A DNA stretch of 64,000 nucleotides from Typhlomys cinereus (taxonomy: Eukaryota; Chordata; Mammalia; Rodentia; Platacanthomyidae), in assembly GCA_023101885.1 (NCBI GenBank), contig JALPQD010000293.1:1283861-1347860 (forward strand), in the 5' to 3' direction. Of the stretch, positions 1-12,157 are shown piece after piece (the first letter of the stretch is position 1; each line of letters opens with the position of its first letter). Both the position numbers and the translations under genes were made by a program. Below the pieces are notes generated by a model, which was not told the DNA's origin, made no database searches, and saw only the letters and a program-made list of their open reading frames with translations.

Positions 1-900
1 AGCAAAGGAATCAGGTGGGACCACACTCAGGGACCCTGGTCTGCAGATCCAGCAAACTGTAGAGATGAAATGTTTCACTTTGTCTTCCAGATATTCCCTG
101 TGTTCCCATATAAAGTGGGAGGGTAATGTCTGCTAGGAGTAAAATCCAAGCACAGCAGGTAAAATTGGATGTCTCTTGAAATCTCTCAGAATTCTGCCTT
201 CCAGTATATTCCAGGGTGTGGCCAGAGAGACTGAAATTATCTTGGGAGGGAGAAGTCCAGCAGCAGCTAAGCTTGTCCCTCAGACTGACCTATCTGCTTG
301 ACTCCCATCTTTCTCTGTATGATATCTGAATCAGGCCTCCTATCCACAGCCTCATACATACTCTCATCCAAAGCAGTCCCAGAAGGTAGCCTATGAGGTT
401 CCCAAATCCTATGTGAACGGCATCTCCACACATCTGCACAGCAAGATAACCTTGTGCTAAAGCTGCCTCCTGGTTGGCATTTGAATGACACTTTGGCTTG
501 GCAGGAGGTAGAACCTTCCTTCAGGCCTCTCCGGCTGTATCTTTCTTACTTATGCCAACTTCATGCTCTTTCAGTGTTCTCCCTGTGCCCACTTTAGAAT
601 GATTATCTCTCTAAAACAGATAGAATCATTTGCGGCCAGGTGAAATGGAAAGAAGCATACTTGCTTTGCCTGTCCTCAAATCACTTGGACACAACTACAG
701 TCAGATTTTCAGTATTACTAGTAAACATTCTTCAGATTACAACAGACATAAAAGGAACAGGGGCTAGCATTCCATATCTTACCAGACATTTTCTTCTGAT
801 CAGTGTTATAATGAACTTGCTCGACTCTTTTGGTTAATCCAAGTTACAGAGAGAAAGCCCTACCTTCCAAATCTTGGACACTTTCAGAAGCCATGTTATT
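1..900. other. Unique sequence, no gene recognised
   Basis: I see no recognisable exon, repeat or RNA gene here. The open frames are short (under 80 codons), unrelated to any family I know, and show no supporting coding pattern. Confidence 0.5.
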
Positions 901-901
901 T

Positions 902-1000
902 GAGGGCTGGTGATAAAGTTTAATGGCAAAGCACTTGCGGAGCATGTTCAAGGCCCTTTGTTCAGTTCCTGGTGTCACCAAATATTAGTAAAATTTCAAA
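902..1000 (+). repeat. Degenerate ID-like SINE
   Basis: The stretch starting GGGCTGGTGATAAAG and running through GCAAAGCACTTGCGGAGCATG and TTCAGTTCCTGGTGTCACCAAAT follows the layout of rodent ID elements: tRNA-Ala-derived head, 'aagcacttgc..agcatg', and a 'ggttc..tccc' B-box region. It is diverged and its A-rich tail is weak. The family call is from memory of the consensus. Confidence 0.5.
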
Positions 1001-1164
1001 ATGCAGTGGTAGAATACTGATCACATCACTAACTCAATAGCTTCCAGACTACATATTGTCCCTCATGTTTTCTGCAAAATATTAGGTGGCATTTGTTGCT
1101 CCCAAACCCATTCAAATGGGTTATATTCCAATCTACAAACATTAACATAAATAAAAATGCCTTT

Positions 1165-1192
1165 AAAAATGTTTTTTTATTATTTATTCAAT

Positions 1193-1239
<47 letters not shown>

Positions 1240-1461
1240 GTGTGTGTGTAGAACCATGGACGAATTTAGGAACCACCATGGATGCCTCCACCTCCTCCTT
1301 GTTTACTCTGCCCTAGGATTCACAGGCTCTGCCCTACCAGGACCAGAAGCACAGGCCGCCCCCACTTCTGCCTGGCAGCTATATGTGGGATCTGGGATCC
1401 AAACTCAGGACCTACCGCCTGCAAGGCAGAGGCTTAACCCCTGAGACACTTCTCCCACCCC
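1165..1461 (-). mobile_element. tRNA-derived SINE with internal CA microsatellite (copy 1)
   Basis: Read on the minus strand it has a tRNA-like head at about 1460-1395, with an A-box-like 'GTCTCAGGGGTT' and a B-box-like 'GAGTTTGGATCC'. A unique body follows, then a (CA)n run at about 1195-1250, then an A/T-rich tail. It is flanked by near-identical direct repeats at 1152-1164 and 1462-1475 (TAAAAATGCC(C)TTT, one base longer on the right), as expected for L1-mediated retroposition. The same organisation recurs at 23.5, 39.7, 47.7 and 61.2 kb. A 95-codon open frame across it is repeat sequence, not a gene. Confidence 0.88.
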
Positions 1462-1475
1462 TAAAAATGCCCTTT

Positions 1476-2888
1476 GACTATTAATGGCTTCGTTTTCTGC
1501 AATCGAACCTGTTACACAATTCCAAGTCAGGGTAATCAATTTATGGCTCAGGACATAGCAAGTATGTCTATCTCAAGGACTTTTAAGTCACCATCTGAAA
1601 ACAATGTAATACATACAGACTTATTATTAAAAAGCAAGCAGAAACTGAAACATCACTATAAGCAAAGATTATAATTGTGCAATCTTTATAGTCATTGTTT
1701 TATCCTTTCCATTAGAAAGTAAAACCAGCTGCAATTTCCATCTGTCTCTTGATGTCAATTGCCAGACGTCAATCCAGTATGATCTGTTACCTATAGCCCT
1801 TAAACACATGATTCTTTCTAAGTACAGTAGTTATGCAGAGAAGTGAATCCTATTGGTATAGCAAAGATGAGGTCAGACTTACAGTAACTAAAAAGTTACT
1901 CAGACTTTCTTCCCAGGGATCTTTAGTTATATGTTGTCTCTTAGCTTAGCATGATTGCTTACTTTTGTGCTGTAATGTATTTTCAATTTTTGTTGTTATT
2001 ACTGATTGTTGCTTTTGTTCTTTTATTATGTGATAGCGTTCTTCACATATGCTAAGCTTCTACATGGGAAAAGAAGATATACTTTTTGTCTTTATATTTT
2101 CCAACATTGACTTTAATAGACTGTAATATTGGAAATCTGTGACATTCAGACGTACCCATCATCTTCTCAACAAAAACAATTATTATGGAATAAGGAAAGA
2201 GTGATGATTTCATCCACCCATCTGAGGATATTTAGCAGCCTGTATTTTGACTTACAACTTTGCAAACAAAATTGTACAATGTCAACATTTCACTTTTATA
2301 TAAAATTTTACATCAAATCAACTATCCAATCTCTACAATTTGTTAGGCAATAGTTAAATACAACCTGAAGTGCAAAAGATGTGGAAAGCATGGTACTTTT
2401 CACCAAAATACTGCAGACATCATAAATATGCATTTAGTGGCTTATTCTATAAATGACTCAGTGTACAGACCTGTGAAATTCTGATGGAAATTTTACATAT
2501 GGAATAAAAGCATGGAGAGGAAGGTAACAGATGAACTCCCTAATGAGTCATACCAAGAAGCCATCTGAATGCTGCATGGGAGATGTAGCAGGAATTGAGA
2601 ATATGCTTAGGTTTCTGAGCTTCTAGGGTTCCCTGTGCAGAAGTGGCTACTCACCTGTGGTCAAGGTGCAACTGTGGTGGCAGTGGAATGTCTTCAGAGA
2701 CATGCATTCCTCTTGCAGTACAGTGCACAAACTCTCCAAGGCACGCTCCACTCTCTACACCCTAATCGCTCCACTCCACTCTCTTCACCATCTCTTCATT
2801 CCACGCTCTCCTCGTGTCCTTTCGTGCTGCATACTTGACCAAGCTCAGGGCTTGAAAACCCTAAATTATTCATTCAAAGTGACCTAAG
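1476..2888. other. Unique AT-rich sequence, no gene recognised
   Basis: I see no repeat family, RNA gene or convincing coding region in this stretch. The 2635-2887 interval has overlapping short open frames rich in Ser, Leu and His from a CTCT-rich run, which looks like low complexity rather than coding. Confidence 0.45.
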
Positions 2889-3058
2889 CCGGAAGGACAC
2901 TGTGATCTTAGCTCCTTGGGAGGCTGAGGCAGGAGGATCAGTAGTCCAAGTTTTGCTTGGTAAATTTAAGCATGCCTTGTATCAAAATAAATAAGAAAGG
3001 GGGGCTGAGTACACAGCACAAGGTTTTGGGTTTGTTCCTCAGGATCAAGGCGAAAAAA
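2889..3058 (+). mobile_element. B1-ID type dimeric SINE
   Basis: The left half contains the 7SL-derived signature GGGAGGCTGAGGCAGGAGGAT (about 2918-2938). The right half, from about 3001, begins GGGGCTGAGTACACAGCACAA and contains TTTGTTCCTCAGGATCA, which resembles an ID/tRNA-Ala unit. The order B1 then ID fits the B1-dID-like composite SINEs of rodents. It is diverged and a TSD was not established. Confidence 0.65.
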
Positions 3059-3159
3059 GTGGCAGAATCCAGACATGGCAAAATGTGAAATTGTCGTGTC
3101 GCTCTTTTGTTACAAACACAGAAATGAAATTACACACTTCTCATCTATGACGATTACTG

Positions 3160-3594
3160 AGTGTCATGGTTAGGCACAGGTGTCAACTCGACTGTTGAGG
3201 GTTTGAGCTCTGAGCACATTTGTGGAGAATTAGTGGTTAGGTCAAGCCCAGAGCAAACCTGCAGGAGATTGTCTAGCTGATGGGGAAGGCCCAGCTTATG
3301 GTGGGTGGGACTAGACCTTGAACAGGTGAATAAAATACTGAGAGCTGGTTGAGGAAGTTGGCATCCTTGTGTATACACTTGCCAGACATGCAGGTCTAGC
3401 AAGTAAGGATTGTCCATGTCTCAGCCGTTATGTGGTAATGGTGTGTCTAATTCCCTTGGCCCTGGTGTTGGTGCATGCTCTCCTGTCAAGCCCGACTGAG
3501 TACTGTAACCAAATAATCATAAGATACAATAAACCCCTTGTTCCCTTAAGCCATTTGATGGTCATTTATCAGCAACCATGCAGGCAGACTACAA
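3160..3594 (+). mobile_element. URR1-like non-autonomous hAT element (copy 1)
   Basis: The 5' end reads TCATGGTTAGGCACAGGTGTC followed by AACTCGACTGTTGAG. Internal landmarks are GGGGAAGGCCCAGC and GAACAGGTGAATAAAA, and the 3' part carries AATAAACCCCTTGTTCCC and ends near CAACCATGCAGGCAGACTAC. The layout (GTCAACTTGAC near the start, GGCCCA.CC centrally, AATAAACC near the end) matches what I recall of rodent URR1 hAT-Charlie elements. Four further copies lie at 12.2, 46.5, 46.9 and 50.1 kb. It has no transposase ORF. Class assignment is by analogy; the 8-bp TSD expected for hAT was not resolved. Confidence 0.6.
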
Positions 3595-3790
3595 CGCTGA
3601 GCCTGTGCTCTAGTATTCCACCCATGGGACATATCTACAGCCTCATCAGGCACAACAGGTTGAATGATGTTTGAAGGTGAGTATATAACACAGGACACTG
3701 TTTGAATAACATCACTGTTCCATAATGACATATTTCTAAAAACGTTTTCCTTCCATTCTTCAAAAGTCGATGGATGCACTTTAGTTATGG

Positions 3791-3970
3791 TCATGACAAG
3801 AATCTCTAATGGACATCCTCCCTTTGAAGGCAAATATGCAGACACATTTGCAAATATAAAGACATGGGGAAAATCATGCATAGTGACGGGAATCTCTAAT
3901 GACCACGTTCCCTTTATAGGCAAATGTAGAGAGATATTCATAAATATAAAGATAGAGGAAATTCATATGC
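3791..3970. repeat. Two-unit tandem duplication, 90-bp period
   Basis: AATCTCTAATG at 3801 recurs at 3891, and the following bases align for about 90 bp: CCCTTT..AGGCAAAT, ATTTGCAAATATAAAGA against ATTCATAAATATAAAGA, then GGGGAAAATCAT against GAGGAAATTCAT. The units are clearly related but diverged by roughly a quarter by eye, so the duplication is old. The length is a multiple of three and open frames run through both strands, but nothing else supports coding. Confidence 0.75.
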
Positions 3971-3974
3971 AGTG

Positions 3975-6150
3975 GAATTCTCACAGTAAGAGATGTTTAA
4001 AGGTAAAATTGCTTAACATAAAAGTAAACAGAAAATGAGAAGAGGTCTAATGAGAGGAAAGAATGTCTCAGGAACAGAATACTGGGCTTGGCGGACAGTA
4101 CATATTTGAGTAGTAGTACCAGGGAGACAAAAAATGAGTTTTATCAGAATATTGTTTATAGGCTTGACTTTGAAATAAAAGTCTAAGACTGACCTTTTTA
4201 TTGCATAATACATTTTGACATTAACTCAAATAAATGAATTCAAAAAAGTATCAAGGCTGAAAATTTTACAACTCCTCAAATGTCCAATTTATTTCTTCAG
4301 GAGGAATGAAAGAGTCTCATGTGCTCCAGTGTCAACCATGGGAATACCTTCAATGGAAAGAATAAATCTCATGATCAGCTTTGAGTCGTCACTGCAAAGA
4401 GGTGGCATTGTTACTTCATTTCATGGATCTGGTCTGCTGCGCTCGCAGTGCAGGGTAACAGTAGTCTCTACAGAACTGACAAATTTGACCAAGGAAGAAA
4501 AGAATATGGAGCAGTCCCCTTTGGGGGCGTGGGCTCATGATTCATTGCCAGACCTATCAAATGGTGGCGGTCTCCTATGGTCCTAAAGCCCTAGAGTGCA
4601 GAGCTATGTCTTGTGCAGTGGAAAGTCCTTCCCCAGCTATCTCACTCGGAAGGTAACAGAAGCCTTGTAGCTCCCTTCCTCATAAAGAAGAAAAGACTTC
4701 TTGGGCAGTCTCCTAAAATCTACTTGGTTTACTTGCCTGTCACCTGAAACTGACTGGCTGGGCGTGACCTGTGCTGATGAAAGCTTGCCCTTTGCCCCCT
4801 GTACTCATTTGGTATTTTTGTAGTGCTGTGTCTGCGGATAAAGTGCAGAAAGAACTAGCAAATGCATTCACCCTAAGCTAAAAAATCGGTATTCTATCTG
4901 ATTTTTGCAAGATGGGGGTCCTTTTATTTCCCAAATTAAGTTACCTAATCTGTAAAATTTACTGAAAAATTGCCTGAGAATACATATGCAGATATTCCTC
5001 CTTAGGAAAAGTCAGCTCTGTTTCATGAGCATTATTAAAAGATCCATTATTGAAACATCTGTTCTATACATGCATCTCTTTTTAATCTCCCAGTTGTTTC
5101 TCTGTTTTGTCACTTACATACTAGTGTGTCTATACTAGCAGTGACTTCCTTCCATGCCCTGTGTCAGGTCTTGATCTAGACTTACCTTCTCAAGGTCAAA
5201 ATCTTCTGGGTCTGCCTCAGAAGCTACTCCGTAGAGATCTTAGATTTTTATAACTTCTATTTCATTGCAATCACCAGACATGTTTAGAATTCTAACAACA
5301 CTGCCAAAAGTCATATTTGAATCCCATATAGCAGAGAACCCCACCCTACTCATTCATTTACCATGGTTTTGCCCCTGCTTATGACCCGCCAACAAAAAGC
5401 TGTTTGTGCAGTCTCATTACAGTCCATCGATCCAATGACCTGAAATTAAGAGGTGGAAAGGTTTACACTTTGCTCTCCTGCCTCTTGTAGTCTGTGGTGT
5501 CTGTAGGCAGCGTGAGTTGCTCTGTGCTCGTTGTATGCAATTGCTCACATCCGGTCTAGACTGTTCTCGGCTGCGCCATGCACACACAACAGGGACATAC
5601 CACAATCAACCCCTGTTCTTCCATGTATTAACTGTAAAATGTTCATTTCATGGATACTAGCCCAGCTTCCTAACCTGTGACAATCTACTGCCTTCATATT
5701 TCATTTAAAAAGATCAATTCTGGAGAGAAAAAAAAATCCCTAAATGTATTTCGCTAATGAGAAAATATCAGTGATCTATGGGGAGAATTGAAGCGCGCCT
5801 AGAGGTTCAGAGCCAGGAAACCCCAGGGTAGCCAAAGGAGAAATGTCAAATCCTCAGCTGAGTGACATTAGTATCTGTGGACAATGCATGGGTTCAGGCA
5901 GAGGGAGCGGAATGTCAGCCAGCTGCATGTCCCTCAGCCCTCACTGCCGACTGACGGAGCAAGGATTCTCATATCACAGCAAGAATGCTGATTTCAAAGG
6001 GAAAAATCTGAAGAGAGTGTACAAACGCACATAAAGGAAGGATGGGGGACCTAGGAGAGGCAACAATGGAAGGAGAATATTCTGGAACGCCAACACTTTG
6101 TAAAGTGTTGTAAAGCAGTTCTACCAAACTAGTTCTATAGGAGAGTAACT
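3975..6150. other. Unique sequence, no gene recognised
   Basis: I found no recognisable repeat family, RNA gene or exon. A 123-codon open frame at 4215-4586 has no family resemblance and lies in sequence without other coding signs. Confidence 0.4.
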
Positions 6151-6153
6151 GAG

Positions 6154-6266
6154 GCTTGGAGATGAGGGGTCAGGGGGAGCAAAGGCTGCTCCCCTACACT
6201 TGGAGATGAGGGGCAAGGGGGAGCAAGGACAGTTCCCTTAGGCTTGGAAGGGCAGCTCCCCTAGGG
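6154..6266. repeat. Short minisatellite, about 45-bp unit, 2.5 copies
   Basis: CTTGGAGATGAGGGG starts at 6154 and again at 6199, and a partial third unit starting CTTGGA is at 6243. Each unit carries GGGGGAGCAA and a CTCCCCTA/TTCCCTTA segment. The third unit is internally shortened. G-runs of four to five bases recur on the plus strand. Confidence 0.8.
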
Positions 6267-6269
6267 AGA

Positions 6270-9200
6270 GGAAGTCTAATGGGAAGTGGCTGTTCTCCTG
6301 GTTGAAGTTACAGTCACGTATGTTTAAAGACTGTTGCACATCACCTTGCCTACGCAAGATAGAAAGAGCCAAATAAATTGACAGAACAAAATGCATGCCT
6401 ACAAACAAAAATGCAGTGTCTTTACCTTGCTTAGAAAAACACTGGTAATGACTGAATGCTGACATTTCTGCAATGAATACCAGTTTTGAAGCCAACGAAT
6501 AACAGGGAGAAGACACTAAGGATGCAGCTGTGTGCCTTTGACTCACCTCCAGACACTTGGTGCAAATTTCAAAGCCGCACTTTGTTTGTAACCTAAAGAC
6601 ACTGCACGGCACTGTATTTCAGATTTGGGGACTGATGAATTATTAGACAAAGAAGCAACTAGAAACAACTAATCAACAGATGGACTGCTACTTAGATGTA
6701 AAGAAACTTATAAGTACTGTGTCAGACTAGAGTGGAGAGATTCAGGAAGTGAGGGAGAAAGACGTGCTTTAGCAATATCTCCTAGACCTGTACAATTTCA
6801 TTTGGGCAAATGATCACACCCACTTTGAACCTTCTCTGTTTGCTAATGAACTATATATGTACAACAATCAGAAACAAACAGAAATTTGAGTCAGTATCTA
6901 ATTTATTTACCATGATTAGAGACTTTGGCATCAGCAACTATCCTGAAATTCTGTTGATACTTCTATTTCTTTATAACATTTTTCAATCTGCTTCCTGCAG
7001 TAATTCCTTTCTGTCTGGATAACCGAGTTGTCCTTCTTCTTTACATAGCCAGTATCCTCAGCTAAGCTCAAGTAGAGACAAGAACGTCAGCCCATTTCTA
7101 CCAAAGGACCCACCAACTGATTTGATTGGGATGAGGTAGTGATGACAATCTTTGTGTTATCGACTTTGACTTAAATCAGATATCCCTTTCATCCCTAGTC
7201 TTCATATTTAATCCTAGATGCTTTCTACAGAAAAAAAGCAATTGCTACAAAAGTAATAACTTGCATTTCTCATATTTGCAATGCAGTCGTGCCTAAGCTT
7301 TTAAAAATTAATTGCTGTTTCATTCCCTACTGAGTGCTTCACATCCTGTGACTGCTGTTGACTGGCTGAGACACAGTCCCCCATCTCAGAGCTACATCGT
7401 TCCATGCAGATTGGTCCAAGTGTGCCTTTAGAATAAAAACAGCTGGATTCTCTACAGCCCGGTTTCCTGGACTTAATTTTGATTTATAAGCATTGAAATT
7501 AAATCAGGCAGTTTCACTGTTTAGAGAGGTTGCTTTGATTTCACCAAATGCAGTAGAAAGACTGAAACTATTTTCCAACATACTGTGTCACTAACATTTC
7601 AAATTGGCAACTACAAAAAAACAAAACGAAACAAAAAACCAACCTCGGCTCCCTCATTTCTACCTGAGATGCTTTTAGAATACATAACTGCAATTGATAA
7701 AGCATTCAATAACTGCTAGGTGGTATAGCGTACGTGGTCAATCCAGGCAGCCTTGCTTCATAGATTCTGGCTTGGCTCTCTTCACTATGGGTAATTCATA
7801 GTCAGGGACATCCTGACGTTATACAAGATGTCCTTAACTTAAGTCCTTTTTTCTATCTTCAGGGAGAGTAGCACACATTACCTGACTTAATTCCTTCCTA
7901 TTAATAATAGCTACAACCACATAATTAATGAATTAATGAGGCAATGTAATTAAGGAAAAGAGAAACAGATTTTGAAGTTATGAAAAAGGTTGAATATGTT
8001 GGCAGTTATAAAGGCAGTTTCAACTAGGACATAGCCACAGTTGTCAATACAAAGAAAACACGATTATAAAAGCTGAAGACAAATAACCAGATAGTACACT
8101 TCAGATCTATGAAAACAGGCATGATTTTCTTGAAACTTGGTTTTACTGTATTCAGAAGGAGGTTAAGACAACAGTTGAGATCTGGGGATTTTAGAAGATA
8201 CTCTATTAACTGCAGCTTTGAAAAGCACACAAATGCTTGGTATATATGTTTGAGAAGACCATGAGAATTAAAATGTGCTCGTCTTCACTGAATCCAGGTG
8301 TCTGACAGTTTTACATATCTCCTTGTTTACAGATGCAGGAAAAACCATTCAGAATAAGCAATATGTTGATGGAGAGTTAAAAATGGAAAGTGTCATGACT
8401 CCATGAGTACCTCCATTCTGTTAATTTTACTATGGTGAAGTAGGCCATGGTTGCTGCATAGGACACAGGATCTCCAAGGGGTTGGTACAAATCAGGCTGA
8501 GGAAACCCACTGTATATGCTTCCTGTGTGTGTGTTTCTCTTCCTGGTTCAGGAATGAGCGCATCCATTACAAAGCATGAATGTGGGGTGTCAGACGACTT
8601 CTCTCAAAGTATTATGATTTTAGCACAGAGCAATGTGTTGATGAATGCTGAGGGGAAAGTTAGTTATGAAGCTTAATAGCTATCAACAGTCACAAGGAGG
8701 TATTTTAGAGATCAGGACTAGTTTCTGGATGAAGAATCTACTCCATTAAGCAGCTGTTCACTGAGTTCCTCACAAAGAAAACCTTCATGGATAAGTGCTT
8801 AAAATTAAATGAGTATCTTTCTTAATCCCAGCTTCTGTCTCCAAATCCTTACTTTTGTTTTTACCAATATCTTACTATTTGTTGGCCAGGAGATAAAAAT
8901 GGGTTTGGAGGAGACAGAGAGAGAGGAAGCAAGACAAATGGTAAATGTGAGTTGCATAGACTCTTTTGCTCAGTGCCATGTTTTTAGCTGGATACAAGAA
9001 AGCTTCATTGATTTTCTTTAGGGTTATGCCAGAGAACTTGTTCCAGAGGAGCTTCCCCATTACAGGTCACTAGATCAAGCTACAATGATCAATGTGGTAT
9101 CTTGACCTCTAAGAGAGAGGACACCCGTTAACATTGTATGTGAAAAGAGTCAGGCAGAAAATTAAGATTATGAAAGATTGGAATATGTTTCAAAGTGAAC

Positions 9201-9849
9201 TTGACAAGCCAGGTAACTAGACAGGTAACTAAATGATTTTAATAGGGATGAAAAGGAAACAAATGTGGCATTCTCCCCTATCTTAATTCTGGTGACCACA
9301 CCCATCTTTTCTGGTCTGCTGCATAACCCCCTGAAAGCTCAACATCTTCCTTCCTGGCTCTTTCATAGGCCATTATTACTTAACAGTGAGAGGGATTCCT
9401 ACAGACTGTGAATTAGCCCTATCGTTATCTCCTTAGAATCCTTAAGTAATAATTAGACTATACCACACACTTCCAATCATGGTCTGCTCACAAAGCCTCC
9501 AAGGAAGTATATCCTCTCCACTTTCAGGTGTCTTTCTCTTGAGGGAAAGATTGATATTGCTGTGTCATTTCCTCCTCAACTTACTCCAGACTATGCAACA
9601 GTTGTTCCCCTAGAGTTCAGTGGTCTTTACGCTCTTCACTGAGCTGCATGCTCTGTGGCTGTCAGTGACAGTGAGATAGACTATTATGGCCATCCTGTTT
9701 GTGAACAACTCAGGGCACTACCACCACTATCCCCTTGCTTCACTGGCTTCTTCTCATGAGATTCGTGAGTGTTTTTGTCCCCACATCAAAGTCCTTTGCA
9801 TTTAGTAGGTGCCTAGTAGTATTCTCAACAATGTATGTCAACACTACTC
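6270..9849. other. Unique AT-rich sequence, no gene recognised
   Basis: The stretch is AT-rich with short A-runs (for example near 7614). I see no clear SINE, LINE, DNA transposon or coding exon. The longest frame (6238-6612, minus, 124 codons) has no recognisable domain. Confidence 0.4.
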
Positions 9850-9861
9850 AAAGGATGCTTA

Positions 9862-10065
9862 GGCACCTCATTGGAGAGGAGGACCAAGAGGAGAGTTTGG
9901 CATGCACATTAAAGGATGCTCCGGGGATTGGGGGGAGCCCCTAGGGGGGGAAGCACTGGGGATGGAGAGGGAGGGGGAAGAAAAGGGGGGAGCATGGGGG
10001 TCGGGGGGAGGTGGAGGGAGGGAGGGGACCGGTGTACCTGTTAAGTTTGTATGAGCGGAAAAAAA
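9862..10065 (+). mobile_element. 5'-truncated L1: 3'UTR stub with polypurine tract
   Basis: The segment from GGAGAGGAGGACC..GAGGAGAGTT through a long G-rich tract to GTACCTGTTAAGTTTGTATGAGC and an A-run is clearly homologous to the last roughly 230 bases of the large L1 at 25.25-28.29 kb (compare 28065-28290). A 12-bp direct repeat with one mismatch (AAAGGATGCTTA at 9850-9861, AAAGGATGTTTA at 10066-10077) flanks it. This is a severely truncated insertion of the same or a closely related L1 subfamily and contains no ORF2 sequence. Confidence 0.85.
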
Positions 10066-10299
10066 AAAGGATGTTTAATTGTCACTAGCACCTTTTCAGG
10101 AACTTACGAAAATGATCTGATTGGTCCCAGGATAATTGTATTCACTGTTAAAGGCAGAAAAAAAGTGTCTTTGATCAGAATAGATGAGGCTGACTGAATA
10201 CACCGTATTAGAAGACATGAAAAAGGGTTTTTGGAAAGGAAGGACGAACCCCTCCCAACACTCATTTTGTTTCTGTTACATATTATTCCTTAGGTAGAT

Positions 10300-11230
10300 T
10301 TTGTAATTAAGAAATAAATATTGACTATATCTATTAACTGCTGACAGCAATAAGGAAACTGGGCCTTGGGTTCACAATCAGCAGCTCTAGGAAGAAACAA
10401 GCCTGGGTTTCACCTTAATTTGCAGCTAAACAGAGGATCCAGCCCTGGACACACCACACTCAGGACTTCTGGTAAGATCAGAGTAACAACGGAAAATTAA
10501 TATAGCATCAATTATATGTGAAATGTCAAAATCCCTCATAACAGGGACTAAAACCCAGCCAGTATGTTCTAACTTGACACACTGTAGTCTTTCCATAGCT
10601 TTCTACTTTGCTCAGCATTCAAAGTGTGCATGCAGCAGGCATGCTTGCATTTTAAACACTAATCAGAGACGGTCTTTTAAAAATGAACCTTTGTTCTGAT
10701 TGTGCCCTTGTTCTCCAGTAGAGAATTGCTGGTAAGGTTGTCCGCAACTCCGTGCTTCACCCTTTTGGTCAAGGGAATTGAAAGTGCATCCGAAGAGATG
10801 CCGAAATCTAAAGTCATCTACACCGTTAATAGTGTCAAATGAGGTTGCCCCACCACAAGCTCCATTTGGCAAAGTAACTGGCCCCAATCTCCAGCTGAGT
10901 TTCATGTAATTTAGTTGTCAAAGTGATGGAGCACAACTCTTCTATTTAATTTATATGAAATCGGTATCGACTGGACTGTATCCTTTGTCGGGTCCATGGT
11001 AATTTTCTTGGAGAAGATATCCTGTAAGTGGAGGGCCAAAACAAAAAAGCAAGAAAAACTTCAGGGGAAATAAAAGGAAGATCACAGGTCCCCCGATATC
11101 CTGAATTAAAACTGTCAACTTCATGCTTATAAACTCAAATTTCTGTGATTTTCTTGTAACAACAGCAAAAAGTTGAAAAGTGTTTGGAGTCCTATAACAG
11201 ACACTATTAATTAAGGGACAATGCAATATC
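10300..11230. other. Repeat-poor interval, possible conserved non-coding element
   Basis: No repeats were recognised. Composition is balanced, with scattered CpGs retained between about 10670 and 10990 (GACGG, TCCGC, TCCGAAG, GCCGAA, ACACCG, TCGACT). Minus-strand frames of 80 and 91 codons have no family resemblance. The conserved-element suggestion is inference from texture only. Confidence 0.25.
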
Positions 11231-11234
11231 AGAT

Positions 11235-12150
11235 TTTGTTCCTATTGCATGCGAGATTCTAGAGAAAATCTTGGAATCAAGAAACAGAGATTGACCATAT
11301 GCATTGACTGTTCAATCTCTTTTCATAAATGTGAAGGTAAGTTTTTAGTGTTCTACCTGCCTCTCAGAAGTAGGTATTGAAATTTCAAAAAAAAAAAAAA
11401 ATCCCTTGAGTTGTCCGAAGACATTTCTCTAGTGTTTCACTGAGAAATGCAAAGATCTAGTGTCAAATGAAGATGCAAAGATCTAGAGGGTATATTTCAA
11501 AGTTAAAGTAAAGCCATGTCAGCAGAAGTAAATCTTCCCTTTTGTCAGCATATTTTCCAAGTTATTCATCACACCTTGTCTATCATCTTTTCTTTCCTTG
11601 AATAGACAATGTTTCTTTCATCTCTTTAAAAAAGCAATAAAATACACCAAGAACAATTTCTGTCTCATTATTTGGCTCATCCTACCAAAATATCTGTAGC
11701 TATTATCATCACGACTGTCATCAGCATCATTTGACTCTTGCAAAGTTGTTTCATGTGCGTACAAAAATGAATGTATCAATATCATCTTGTATTTCACATG
11801 TCTGTAGAGATTACTCTTTTCAGACAAGAGCAGTGATTCTCATGGACAATTTCTAGCAGTTTGGAATCTGTGTTTTTCCCAGATTTCATTATTTCTTCTC
11901 TATTTTGCCTCCCCCTTACTGCTTGACTACCTACAGTCCTGTCACTATAGTCAGCCCCATAGTGATGAACGATAGTGTCGCAAGGGAAAAGAGGGCAACA
12001 ACTGTGGGACTTATCTCACTGTGCATCCATTTAGTATGTGGACCCGTGGTGACACCCATGTTCCCTCAATGCCTGCTTGTAGCAAAAGGTAAGCTCATTA
12101 ATGGCAAGACACAGGCTTCCACTTCTCCTTCATGCACTTTGACTACTTGC
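11235..12150. other. Unique sequence with a short poly(A) and a small direct repeat
   Basis: ATGCAAAGATCTAG occurs twice within about 40 bases (near 11447 and 11472), and an A-run lies at about 11387-11401. Nothing else was recognised. Confidence 0.45.
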
Positions 12151-12157
12151 ACAGTGT

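Noticed and set aside
3546..3941. 131-codon minus-strand ORF
   Set aside because: It runs through the end of a hAT copy and the 90-bp tandem duplication, so its openness is explained by repeat structure.
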